DNA from: Opitutus sp. ER46
GTDB taxonomy: Bacteria; Verrucomicrobiota; Verrucomicrobiia; Opitutales; Opitutaceae
NCBI RefSeq assembly: GCF_003054705.1
Contig: NZ_QAYX01000022.1
Location: 1 to 64,000 of the forward strand
Direction: 5' to 3'
Length of the DNA: 64,000 nt
Position numbers and translations under genes: made by a program. Shown here piece by piece: positions 35,677 to 44,021 of the stretch. The notes beneath the pieces were generated by a model. That model made no database searches, was not told the DNA's origin, and saw only the letters and a program-made list of their open reading frames with translations. Every line of letters starts with the position of its first letter. Positions within the stretch are counted from its first letter, which is position 1.

Positions 35677-35907
35677 ATGGCCAACCTCAGCGATCGTCTT
35701 CCCAACAACATTCCGGGGCAGTACTACGTGGACTCCTCGTGCATCGACTGCGACCAGTGCCGGGCCCAGGCGCCCGAGTTCTTCGCGCGCGACGACAACG
35801 GTTTTTCGTACGTCATCCGTCAGCCGGCCACGGCTGAGGAAGTGACGCTCATCGAGGAAGTCGTCGCCAGCTGCGCCACGGCCTCGATCGGCAACGACGG
35901 CGCCTGA
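35677..35907 (+). CDS. Ferredoxin, single [4Fe-4S]
   Basis: 76 residues. One cluster motif: Cys22, Cys25 and Cys28 (CIDCDQC) plus Cys66 (ASCATASI). Acidic, as expected for a small soluble electron carrier. It ends in a rho-independent terminator at 35956. The partner enzyme is not in the window. Confidence 0.9.
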   Translation: MANLSDRLPNNIPGQYYVDSSCIDCDQCRAQAPEFFARDDNGFSYVIRQPATAEEVTLIEEVVASCATASIGNDGA

Positions 35908-35955
35908 GCCGACGTTTGATTCAACTTTGGTCGCGCCGACCGTAACGGCGCAGGC

Positions 35956-35989
35956 AGCGCCAGTCCCCTCCGGACTGGCGCTTCTTTTT
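35956..35989 (+). terminator. Rho-independent terminator after the ferredoxin gene
   Basis: An 11-bp stem, AGCGCCAGTCC with GGACTGGCGCT, over a short C-rich loop, followed by TCTTTTTG. Confidence 0.88.
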
Positions 35990-36122
35990 GGCCCAGGAGG
36001 TCTATCGTGGAAGGCAAAGTGGCGTGGCGACTCGATCGGGAGGAAGAGGGCCCCGGCAGTGACGGTTGGCAGTCGATCGGCGCCCGGGGCGTTCGATGCA
36101 AACGTCGGCGGCCGAACTGAGA

Positions 36123-36180
36123 TAACTAGCCAGATCTGGCTAGTTACGCCCCGATAACTAGCCAATTCTGGCTAGTTATC
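36123..36180. promoter_or_regulatory. Two tandem palindromes sharing the half-site TAACTAGCCA
   Basis: The first (36123-36146) is a perfect 24-bp palindrome with halves TAACTAGCCAGA. The second (36153-36180) pairs GATAACTAGCCA with TGGCTAGTTATC around ATTC. Their centres are 32 bp apart, about three helical turns. They lie just beyond the stop of the RQC-minor-like gene. A protein-binding site fits better than a terminator (no U-tract). Confidence 0.6.
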
Positions 36181-36185
36181 TCGGC

Positions 36186-36770
36186 TCACGACGCCGGGCT
36201 TGGCGGGCGTGGCGAGCCGCCGAGCCCAGCGATGACCTGCTGGATCCAGCCTCGAACGCGCTTCGTGTCCGCGGCGGCCCACGCTTCCAGAAGCGGCCGC
36301 CAGGAGTCGGTCGCCTCCTGAGCCACGAGGTCGATCAGCTGGCGAACGGTGTCCAGGTTGCGTTGCGGCATCGCCGAGTGGACAAACGGCAGATCGAGAC
36401 GGGCACCGGTCGCGACCGCCGCGACTTGCCGCCGCACGATCGCGAGCCATTCCTCGGCTACATACCGCTCGGCGCGCTCGAGTCCCCGGCGCGTGTAGCA
36501 GAGCAGCGGAAACCCATCGGACGATCGCTCGAGCGCGAGAATGCCAGTCGCGATGAGGTCGTCCACGCGCGCCAGAACCTCCGCCTCGGGGTGCCCGGCA
36601 AAGAAGCCATATCCCGTGGTCTGCTCGACGCCGAATTGGAGTGCCCGCTTCGCACGGCTTCCGCGCAGAGCCATGACGAGGGTGGTGCGTCCCGCCCGGC
36701 CGACGAGGACGTCGACCACGCTGAGGATCGCCCGTTGCTCGCGATCACTGATCTCCGGCATGCCGGGCAT
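36186..36770 (-). CDS. RQC-minor-like DNA-binding protein
   Basis: 194 residues from the ATG at 36770 (MPGMPEISDREQ); a longer frame continues to 37028, but that part is antisense to the Rhs fragment. The N-terminal half resembles the winged-helix RQC domain of RecQ helicases, without a helicase: EQRAILSVVDVLVGRAGRTT, LVMALRGSRAKRALQFGVEQ, TTGYGFFAGHPEAEVLARVDDLI. From memory this is the family called RQC-minor-1. The C-terminal half is helical and unassigned. The two palindromes lie directly behind it, and the Rhs fragment begins 56 bp before its start. Confidence 0.65.
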   Translation of the reverse strand: MPGMPEISDREQRAILSVVDVLVGRAGRTTLVMALRGSRAKRALQFGVEQTTGYGFFAGHPEAEVLARVDDLIATGILALERSSDGFPLLCYTRRGLERAERYVAEEWLAIVRRQVAAVATGARLDLPFVHSAMPQRNLDTVRQLIDLVAQEATDSWRPLLEAWAAADTKRVRGWIQQVIAGLGGSPRPPSPAS

Positions 36771-36803
36771 CCAAGCCAAACGCGGTCCGAACTCAACCGC
36801 GGT

Positions 36804-38267
36804 ATGTGCGGGCGAAACACCAGCTCGAAGAAGGTGGGGACGACGACGGTGGGTTTGGAGTTTCTGTATGACGCGCGTCGGTCTCGGACCGTGCAATTGG
36901 AGTATGATCAAACGAGCGCTACCCACGAGCCGAGCCACTATGTGCGCAAGCGGCTCTATGCGGTCGGCCCTGCGCTGGAGGTGAACTATGACAATACCGC
37001 CGCGAATGGCGCGCCCACGGCGTGGCATATGAACCTGGTACGGGTTTACGTTCCAGGGCCGGAAGGCGTGATCGGCACACGGGAACTGACACCGGATACG
37101 TCGGCAGAGAAGGCGCTAGTTTATCACTACGACCACCTGGGGTCGATTGAGGCGATCACGCCGTTTGGGTCGACGGATGGGAGCCTGGCGGCGGATGGCG
37201 GCGGGAAGGCGGGGCGGTTCAGCGAGGATGCCTGGGGGCAGCGGCGCAATCCGCTGACCTGGAGCGGCGCGCCGACGACGACCGACAACGGCGGCGCCGA
37301 CAGCCTGTCCCCGCGCGGCTTCACCGGCCACGAAATGCTCGACGACCTCGGCCTCATTCACATGAACGGGCGAATCTACGATCCCTTGCTGGGGCGGATG
37401 TTGAGTGCGGATATTATTATCCAGGCGCCGCTGAATCTGCAGAGCTACAATCGGTATAGCTACGTGATGAACAACCCGCTGACGCTGGTTGATCCGTCCG
37501 GGTTTTCGTGGGCCGACAACCTGAAGAACGCCATTAAGGAGGCCGGCCAGTTGATGGCCAATCTGCTCACCTCAAATCGAGTGAAGGAGGACCACGGAGT
37601 GCCTACTGTATCCGAGGAGCAGCAAGGCAACCGGGAACTCCTGAAGGGTGCGTTGGCAGAGCAGGGCAAACATCTTGAAAAGGCAGCTGAAATAACAAAC
37701 ACGGTCGTAAAATCCACACCAGTGCTTGGGCAGGTCGTTACGGCAACGGAAGCCGTGACCGGGAAGAATCCACTGGACGTTACGGGTAACACCAAGGCAA
37801 GCCGTGTAGAAGCAAGCACCGAACTACTTGCTAGCATAGTTGTAGGAGCAGCTGCCAACAAACTCGCGCCGAGCCTCACAAGGGGTGGTGGAGAGATTGC
37901 AGCGGCATTGAAGCCTGGGGTTGAAAATGTAGCACCTGGTATGGAGAAGGCCGCGTCGCAAATATTGCGTACACCCATTCAACAACTGCAAAGTAAGTTC
38001 AAGCACGCTGCCGATTTTGGCCTCTCGGGAGACTTCAGCTTGACGCAGGCAGCAAAATTCCGATCAGTGATTAACCAACATATCAACTCACCGTCTGTTC
38101 AGGCGATACAAGGTACCTATCGTAAGATGCCAGCTGTCCATTACTTGGATGGTAAGACACGCCTGAATGTAATCTCTACGCCGTCGGGTGAGTTCTGGAC
38201 TGGGTGGAGGCTTTCTGATCAACAATTCAGGCATGTCTCGACCACTGGGAATCTTGGAGGAGGGTAA
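36804..38267 (+). pseudogene. N-terminally truncated Rhs protein with colicin D-like toxin C-terminus
   Basis: 487 codons from an ATG at 36804. Homology to the second Rhs fragment begins at 36826, so everything before it is fusion junction. Order: Rhs core repeats (LVYHYDHLGSIEAITPFGS, then GRIYDPLLGRMLSAD), the conserved hinge NPLTLVDPSG, a variable pre-toxin region, and about 95 residues of toxin with KFKHA (Lys398, Lys400, His401) followed by GTYRKMPAVHYLDGKTRLNV and FWTGWRLSDQQF. In colicin D the equivalent His and Lys cut tRNA(Arg) in the anticodon loop. The N-terminal export part is absent, so delivery by this copy is unlikely. The toxin part is less GC-rich than the core. Confidence 0.82.
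36826..37384 (+). repeat. Rhs core direct repeat, copy 1
   Basis: About 559 bp nearly identical (a few per cent substitutions by eye) to 40729-41287, same orientation, offset 3903 bp. It covers the last part of the Rhs core up to the toxin junction. Confidence 0.85.
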
Positions 38268-38268
38268 G

Positions 38269-38562
38269 ATGAAGAAAATACATAAGGATTGTATTAAAAA
38301 GTATATCGAACTCATTGGTCAGTATGATTCCGGGGATATTGACGCCTCGGCGTTTGAGGTTTTGTACATTAGAAAATTCAAGCGTGAGAGCATTGATTTA
38401 CCTAAGGATGTGTTTGAGGAACTTGATCGGCTATTTGGCGATGTAGATGCGTATTCACCAGATGATCGCGATCGCGTTATTGGTAGCATTGATGAAGGTG
38501 CGCTGCGGATGAGTGCAAAACGGACGCTATCTGCCTTGCGGCTCGTGTGCGGTATAACCTAA
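38269..38562 (+). CDS. Colicin D-type immunity protein
   Basis: 97 residues from the ATG at 38269, one base after the Rhs stop and behind a strong GGAGGAGGG. The sequence follows the colicin D immunity family: CIKKYIELIGQYDSGDIDAS, AFEVLYIRKFKRESIDLP, VFEELDRLFGDVDAYSPDD and IDEGALRMSAKRTL. Acidic, all-helical, expected to sit on the basic toxin surface and block the tRNA-binding site. Low GC like the toxin. Confidence 0.85.
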   Translation: MKKIHKDCIKKYIELIGQYDSGDIDASAFEVLYIRKFKRESIDLPKDVFEELDRLFGDVDAYSPDDRDRVIGSIDEGALRMSAKRTLSALRLVCGIT

Positions 38563-38726
38563 TATGTTTCGATTAAATCATAATTACATGTCAGAATGTA
38601 TAAATAGTCGGAGATTCCTGAAAAGTTTCCGCGATGGCGCGATGATCGCGCTGCTCTGGGGAGAGCCGAGGGGGACAGACACGCAAATGGATTGACTAGG
38701 AGGTAAAAAACAATTGTCGGTAGCGC

Positions 38727-39707
38727 ATGCGGCGCGCACGGATCAAAGTGAACTCGGAGCGGGAGCCGGGCGTGTACCACTTGATCAGCCGGACGGTGAA
38801 CGGGGAGTGGATGTTTGGCACGACGGCCAAGGAGATCCTGCGGCGGCAGATGTGGCAGGTGGCAGACTTCGCCGGGGTTGAGATCCTCACCTACGCCATC
38901 ATGTCGAATCACTTCCATCTGCTGGTGCGGGTGCCGCAGCGACCGGAGCTCTCGGACGCGGAACTGCTGCGGCGCTACGCGGTGCTTTATCCGAAACCGA
39001 CCAAGTACCAAGTTGCGCGGCTGGAGGTGATCCAGGCTGGGCTGGCGGCGAACACCCCCGCCGCGCAAGCGTGGCGCGAGCGGCAGCGGGCGTTGATGTA
39101 CGATGTATCTCAGTACATGAAGCTGCTGAAGGAGCGTTTCTCGATCTGGTACAACGCCCGACATCGGCGGTTTGGACCCGTGTGGGCGGATCGGTTCAAG
39201 AGTCAGTTGCTCGAGGGCAAAGAGCGGGTCGTCCAGACGGTGGCGGCGTACATCGATCTGAACTGCGTCCGGTCCGGAATCTCGAAGGATCCGAAGGACT
39301 ACCGGTTCTGCGGGTATGCCGAGGCGGTGAGCGGTCATGTCCCCGCGCGCCAAGGCCTGCAGTCGGTGGTGGGTGGAAACTGGGAGCAGGCGCAGTGCAG
39401 TTATCGGCTGCTGCTGTTCACGAGCGGCGGCGCGCCGCGCGAGGGCAAGGCATCGCTCCCCGCCGAACAGGTGCGGGCCGCGGTGGAGGCCGGCGGGAAA
39501 CTGAGCCTGCCCGACGTGCTCCGCTGCCGGATCCGGTATTTCAGCGAGGGGCTCGTCCTGGGTGGGCGGGAATTCGTCGACGGGCACGTCGCCGCGTACC
39601 GGACGAAGCACAGCCTGACCCACCGCGTGAAGCGTCATGACCTGCCGGACCCCGGCTGGGGTGAAATCGCCGGCTTGCGACCGCTTCGCGGAGCCTTGTT
39701 GAGCTGA
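38727..39707 (+). CDS. REP-associated tyrosine transposase (RAYT, IS200-like Y1)
   Basis: 326 residues, ATG at 38727 (an in-frame stop lies directly upstream). Single-strand HUH nuclease fold: YHLISRTVNGEWMFG, the metal-binding pair in SNHFHLLVRV, and the catalytic Tyr region TVAAYIDLNCVRSG. RAYTs mobilise short palindromic REP elements rather than themselves. The C-terminal 110 residues are an extra, basic extension. It lies between the two Rhs fragments, and the 34-bp tandem repeat begins about 200 bp after it. Confidence 0.88.
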   Translation: MRRARIKVNSEREPGVYHLISRTVNGEWMFGTTAKEILRRQMWQVADFAGVEILTYAIMSNHFHLLVRVPQRPELSDAELLRRYAVLYPKPTKYQVARLEVIQAGLAANTPAAQAWRERQRALMYDVSQYMKLLKERFSIWYNARHRRFGPVWADRFKSQLLEGKERVVQTVAAYIDLNCVRSGISKDPKDYRFCGYAEAVSGHVPARQGLQSVVGGNWEQAQCSYRLLLFTSGGAPREGKASLPAEQVRAAVEAGGKLSLPDVLRCRIRYFSEGLVLGGREFVDGHVAAYRTKHSLTHRVKRHDLPDPGWGEIAGLRPLRGALLS

Positions 39708-39821
39708 CCGACCTTGCGGGCGAACGCGGCGGGGTGCTGCGCACGGGGCGGAGCTGCCCTTCGGCGTTCGGCATGGGGGCAATGTCGGACCCGCGGCGCC
39801 GATGAGAACGCCGACGAGCGC

Positions 39822-39837
39822 GCCGAGAGCTCTCGGC
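39822..39837. repeat. 16-bp perfect palindrome downstream of the RAYT
   Basis: Halves GCCGAGAG/CTCTCGGC. It may be a REP-like substrate of the adjacent transposase; only one copy was noticed. Confidence 0.35.
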
Positions 39838-39910
39838 TGAGGCTGAAGCCCTTTAATGTCGGCCAATCCCCGAAATCGGTGGACCACGGGCGATCCCTGC
39901 GCAGTTTCAT

Positions 39911-39978
39911 GTGGCGAACATGTCCGTCCCCTTTAGTTAGTCTTGTGGCGAACATGTCCGTCCCCTTTAGTTAGTCTT
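39911..39978 (+). repeat. 34-bp direct tandem repeat at the Rhs junction
   Basis: Two identical 34-bp units (39911-39944, 39945-39978) starting GTGGCGAACATGTCCG and ending TTAGTTAGTCTT. The second runs directly into the Rhs reading frame at 39975-39978. It contains a TAG stop in that frame, so it caps the truncated Rhs. The GTCCGTCCCC word is the near-complement of GGGGACAGACA found upstream of the RAYT gene. Confidence 0.8.
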
Positions 39979-40043
39979 ACGATACCAAAGGCCGGTCGTG
40001 GATCGACCTGACGACGATTGATGGAAAGTGGTTCTACAACTAC

Positions 40044-42095
40044 TTGAAGTATGACGCGTATAGCCGGGTCCAGGAACGGCGCCAATATTGGCGGCCAACG
40101 GGAGTGAACGCGCAGACATCGACCAATTGGCAGGACTTCGGCGTCAGCTATGAGTACGACGACGAGAGTTACCTGCTCTCGGTTAAGGACACCACGAGCG
40201 AAGCGAGGGAGTGGTGGAAGGCGGATCTTCAGGAGGGCTATGACTATCGGGACCGGCCGGTGCTGGTGCAAAAGGGCAGCGGATACTGGACGAAACGGAC
40301 CTACCGGGACACGGACGGGGTGCTGACGGGGATTGCGACCGGCAAGAATGCCGGCGACTCGGAGTTGCAGAGGTTGAACTTCAAATACGACGGGCTCGGC
40401 AATCTGCGGGAGCGCGGCAACCCATTGGCTGGACCGGTCGGCGTAACCGAGGCGCTTGGGTATGATGTCCTCAATCGGCTGACGAGCAGCGCCCAAGGGA
40501 CCATATCCTATTTCGAGAATGGGAATATCAAACGTAAGCCAAACACGAGTGGGGCCAGCCCGACGGTTGATTTCGGGTATGATGTCGTGCACCCACATGC
40601 CGTAACCGACGCGTGGGGCTATAGCATGGGGTACGATGCCGGCGGTAATCTGAACGCCCGCTCGAATTCGGCGACCGGCGAAAGCTGGAACTTCCGCTAC
40701 ACGGGATTTGATAAGCCGAGGTGGATGACGAAGAAGGTGGGGACGACGACGGTGGGTTCGGAGTTTCTGTATGACGCGCGTCGGTCCCGGACCGTGCAAT
40801 TGGAGTATGATCAAACGAGCGCTACCAACGAGCCGAGCCACTATGTGCGCAAGCGGCTCTATGCGGTCGGCCCTGCGCTGGAGGTGAACTATGACAATAC
40901 CGCCGCGAATGGCGCGCCCGCGGCGTGGCATATGAACCAGGTACGGGTTTACGTTCCAGGACCGGAAGGCGTGATCGGTACTCGGGAGCTGACGCCGGAT
41001 ACGTCGGCGGAGAAGGCGCTCGTTTATCACTACGACCACCTGGGGTCGATTGAGGCGATCACGCCGTTTGGGTCGACGGATGGGAGCCTGGCGGCGGATG
41101 GCGGCGGGAAGGCAGGGCGGTTCAGCGAGGATGCCTGGGGGCAGCGGCGCAATCCGTTGACCTGGAGCGGCGCGCCGACGACGACCGACAACGGCGGCGC
41201 CGACAGCCTGTCCCCGCGCGGCTTCACCGGCCACGAGATGCTCGACGACCTCGGCCTCGTTCACATGAACGGGCGGATCTATGATCCGGTGCTGGGCAGA
41301 TTCTTTTCAGCGGACAGCTTCGTGCAGTTCCCAGGAAACCTTCAGAGCTATAACCGGTACTCGTATGTCCAAAACAACCCGCTAAGCCTCTACGACCCGA
41401 CCGGGTTCCTTATCAGTTCAGCCGCCGTCGCTGCGAACAGTGCGCGGATGGCGGCGGTGATCAGCCAGGCTGACAGCCCGGCACCTGGGCCAGCCGACAT
41501 AGCTGGTGCAGTCGTGTTCACCGGCGGGATGTTGATCGCTGATGTCATCAGCATTGTCGAGATCCGCGAAGCGAAGCAACATGAGGAGAGGACCTCGCGC
41601 GAATTGAAGGAGACTCAGGAACGGATTCGGCTTGCTCCGACCGTTCCCAATCCCGCGGAAAAGAAGCCACTTATTGCGACACCGGCCGAGGTGCGGATCG
41701 ACGAAGGGGCGATTCAAAGCAATGGTCAGGGGGACCGGGTTAAGACGAATCAATCACCGACGCAAGAGACCAAGCAGGATGCACCAAAGCAGGACACTCA
41801 ATCTAGGACGGACGAGGTAAAAAAGACCGACCGAGGTGGCCAGAAAGACCAGAAAGAGGCTGCATCCGACAAAGCGAAAGGCATTCCAGGAAAAGATTTG
41901 CCCGGCAAAGGCGAGAGCTGGGTAAAGCTGAAGGGTAATCAGGGATGGAGAGACGCTGACGGTAATACGTGGAAAAAGGACCAGCTTCACAAAGATCACT
42001 GGGACGTTTCTGATCGTAAGGAAAACAAGATCCGAGAAGTAGACTACAAGGGCAATGAGCTGTGGCCGAATGGCCCGAAGAACAAAAACAAATGA
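40044..42095 (+). pseudogene. N-terminally truncated Rhs protein with unassigned predicted RNase toxin C-terminus
   Basis: 683 codons from a TTG at 40044. Rhs homology starts slightly earlier, at about 39978 (SYDTKGRSW), right after the 34-bp repeat and an in-frame TAG, so the large N-terminal export and shell part is missing. YD-repeat motifs follow (YDYRDRPVL, FKYDGLGNL, YDVLNRLTS, MGYDAGGNL), then the shared core, the hinge NPLSLYDPTG, a membrane-like segment, a Lys/Gln/Glu-rich linker and a toxin of about 60 residues ending WPNGPKNKNK. It has GWRDADGNTWKKD and KDHWDVSDRKENK, reminiscent of colicin E3-type rRNases in layout only. The toxin class is inference. Confidence 0.75.
40729..41287 (+). 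repeat. Rhs core direct repeat, copy 2
   Basis: Near-identical to 36826-37384. Recombination between the two would delete or swap the colicin D-like cassette, its immunity gene and the RAYT. Confidence 0.85.
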
Positions 42096-42325
42096 ACGAA
42101 AAGAATTTCGCCTATGAACGGTTGCGGAGTGATTTGCTTTGGCCCGCGGTCGACAAGGCAATCAAGAACCTCGTCGCGAATGGTGACCTAATTGAGCAGA
42201 CGGACCGTGATCACATCGTCGGGTACCTCGTGAAGGTGTTGCGTGCGTCCGTTGGGTCAGTGCCAAAAAAGAAGACAGGCAAAGGCCTTAGCAGAAGGTC
42301 AAGTAGGGGCAGGCTTCGTCGCTGA
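42092..42325 (+). CDS. Putative immunity protein for the second Rhs toxin
   Basis: 77 residues. Its ATG overlaps the toxin stop (ATGA), the usual toxin-immunity coupling. The first 50 residues are helical and acidic-amphipathic (NFAYERLRSDLLWPAVDKAI, TDRDHIVGYLVKVLR), the tail is Arg/Lys/Ser-rich. I know no named family for it. Role inferred from position. Confidence 0.65.
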   Translation: MNEKNFAYERLRSDLLWPAVDKAIKNLVANGDLIEQTDRDHIVGYLVKVLRASVGSVPKKKTGKGLSRRSSRGRLRR

Positions 42326-42551
42326 TGGTGCGACCGTCAGCCAACCGGTGCGTTTATCGGCGTCCGAAAGGCGTATGGTTCTCGAGTGAGGTGCAGTGTG
42401 CGAATTGGATCGTAGGATTTTTGGGCAGACCGCAGTTGCCAGAGAGCGCCTATCGATGTTGTTCTAAATAAACAATTTAGCTAGATCCTTAGGGTTGATG
42501 TTCATGAACTTCCATTCTCTGACTGAAATGAGACTTAACGGCGGTGCGAAC

Positions 42552-43238
42552 ATGCGGCTGTTGGGCTGCGTGCTGGCTTCGCTGCTTTCGGGGTCTGCTT
42601 TTGCCGCTTTGGACAATCCCACCCCGTCCATTCCGACGCCGACATCTTCAACCGCGACGATTAGTGTTCTCAGCGGCGATAACCAGACGGGCACTCCTGT
42701 GGAGTTTAACACCACGCCGTTCGACATCGCGGTATGGAACGCGGCGGGGACGGAGCCGCTGGTGGGAACGGAGGTAACGTTTACGGTGGAGTCGGGTGGC
42801 GGGTTGCTGGCGGCGACGAAGGATGCGGTGGTGCCGTCGAATACGCTGACGCTGCAGACGGATGAGGACGGGACGGTGCAGGCGTATTACCGGCAGCCGT
42901 TGGGGTTTGGCGTGCAGAGCGAAATCAAGGCGTCGGCGGCGGGAGGTGAGATCGTACTGCGGACGACCACGCTGGGATTCGGCGAGACGTTGGATGATGC
43001 GGCGAGTGGCTCGGGCAAGGATTCGGGGCGCGGGGACTCGTCTCTGAGTGGTCGCAAGGGCCGGGGTGGCGCGGTTCTGTTTGGCGGTGCCGGCGTCAGC
43101 GGCGCCAAGTCATCCAAATCCAAGGCGAAGGTGGCGGCGTTGTCGGTCGCCGCGGGAGAGGTCGTCCTCAAGACGCCCGACGGCAACTACTCCGTCAATA
43201 CCGACACCTGGGTGATCTCGACCTACAGCGGACAATGA
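42552..43238 (+). CDS. Secreted protein with bacterial Ig-like domain
   Basis: 228 residues from the ATG at 42552, at a signal peptide (RLLGCVLASLLSGSAFAA); earlier in-frame starts exist to 42495 but blur the signal. An Ig-like domain of the invasin/Big1 type spans about 35-140 (VWNAAGTEPLVGTEVTFTVE, SGGGLLAATKDAV, TDEDGTVQAYYRQPLGFG). A Gly/Ser/Lys-rich linker and a short beta end follow. Its stop overlaps the next gene. Such genes usually stand in front of an Rhs gene; here none follows. Confidence 0.7.
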   Translation: MRLLGCVLASLLSGSAFAALDNPTPSIPTPTSSTATISVLSGDNQTGTPVEFNTTPFDIAVWNAAGTEPLVGTEVTFTVESGGGLLAATKDAVVPSNTLTLQTDEDGTVQAYYRQPLGFGVQSEIKASAAGGEIVLRTTTLGFGETLDDAASGSGKDSGRGDSSLSGRKGRGGAVLFGGAGVSGAKSSKSKAKVAALSVAAGEVVLKTPDGNYSVNTDTWVISTYSGQ

Positions 43239-43822
43239 GTGGCCCTAAGAGCGATTCAGGCATGAAACAGACCATGAATCGGCGGGGAATGAAGCGCTTC
43301 ATAGCGGTGGCGGCCGTTGCCGGCCTTGTGGTCGTGGGACTCGTCCTGGTGTGGCGACACTCACAGCCGCAGTCCGCGGCGGCGCGGCCGGCAAACCCCG
43401 CGGTTGCAACGCCGATGGGTGTCACCGCCACCCGGAGCCCGACGGCGGCGCCGGGCAGGGCAGTGACTGCGGTTGCGACACCGTCCTCGGCTCCCGCGGT
43501 TCCGGGTGTGCAGGTGGGGGCTTCGGTCTCGTCGGGGTCGGCGCTGGCATCGATGCCGGCGGCGCAACTGGGTGCCGACGAGCCGCCGCTCGAGGCGGCG
43601 ACGGCCTCAGCCGCCGTGGCGCCGAACGGCGCGGTGGCGGCCAACGTGGATCAATCAGGGCGCGTGCATCCGCGGATCGATGAGGTGACGGCCACCCGGC
43701 GGATGATCGCCGCCCACGCGCCGTTGCTCGACCCCAAGGTGGCAGATCCCGACTCGGCCGAAAACCGGCAGGTGCTGCAAACGATGGTGCAGAAGGCGCT
43801 CTCGCGGGCGGAGAAGAAGTAG
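43235..43822 (+). CDS. Membrane-anchored hypothetical protein, Ala/Pro-rich
   Basis: 195 residues. The ATG overlaps the stop of the Ig-like gene. One N-terminal membrane segment (RFIAVAAVAGLVVVGLVLVW), a long low-complexity Ala/Pro/Val stretch (45-140), and a helical end (TATRRMIAAHAPLLDPKVAD). No family recognised. Probably works with the secreted Ig-like protein. Confidence 0.6.
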   Translation: MSGPKSDSGMKQTMNRRGMKRFIAVAAVAGLVVVGLVLVWRHSQPQSAAARPANPAVATPMGVTATRSPTAAPGRAVTAVATPSSAPAVPGVQVGASVSSGSALASMPAAQLGADEPPLEAATASAAVAPNGAVAANVDQSGRVHPRIDEVTATRRMIAAHAPLLDPKVADPDSAENRQVLQTMVQKALSRAEKK

Positions 43823-43830
43823 CTTGGCCG

Positions 43831-44012
43831 GAAGCCAGAGGCCAGAAGCCGGAGGCCGGATGGCCAGATGGCAGAGGTCAGACGTCGGATGTCAGCACCG
43901 AGGATCGGAAGCCGGATGGCGGAAGCCAGAAGCCGGATGGCGGAAGCCAGAAGCCGGAAGCCGGAAGCCGGATGGCCGGATGGCCAGATGTCAGAGGTCG
44001 GAGGTCAGATGC
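43831..44012 (+). repeat. Long family D phrase array of GAAGCCGGAAGCCAGAAGCC words
   Basis: About 180 bp of degenerate tandem words: GGCCAGAAGCC, GGATGGCCAGATGGC, GGATGGCGGAAGCC, AGAGGTCAGA. It fills the space between the convergent hypothetical gene and ffh. A shorter inverted relative is at 7371-7432. Confidence 0.75.
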
Positions 44013-44021
44013 CTGAGCCGC

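Noticed and set aside
36363-36803. N-terminal extension of the first Rhs frame
   Set aside because: It is antisense to the RQC-minor-like gene, and homology with the other Rhs copy starts only at 36826.
38697-38704. AGGAGGT as ribosome binding site of the RAYT gene
   Set aside because: It is more than 20 bases before the only in-frame ATG, with a stop codon in between in that frame, so it cannot set that start directly.
43831-44012. Possible CRISPR array
   Set aside because: Units vary in length and sequence and there are no unique spacers of constant length; no cas gene is present.
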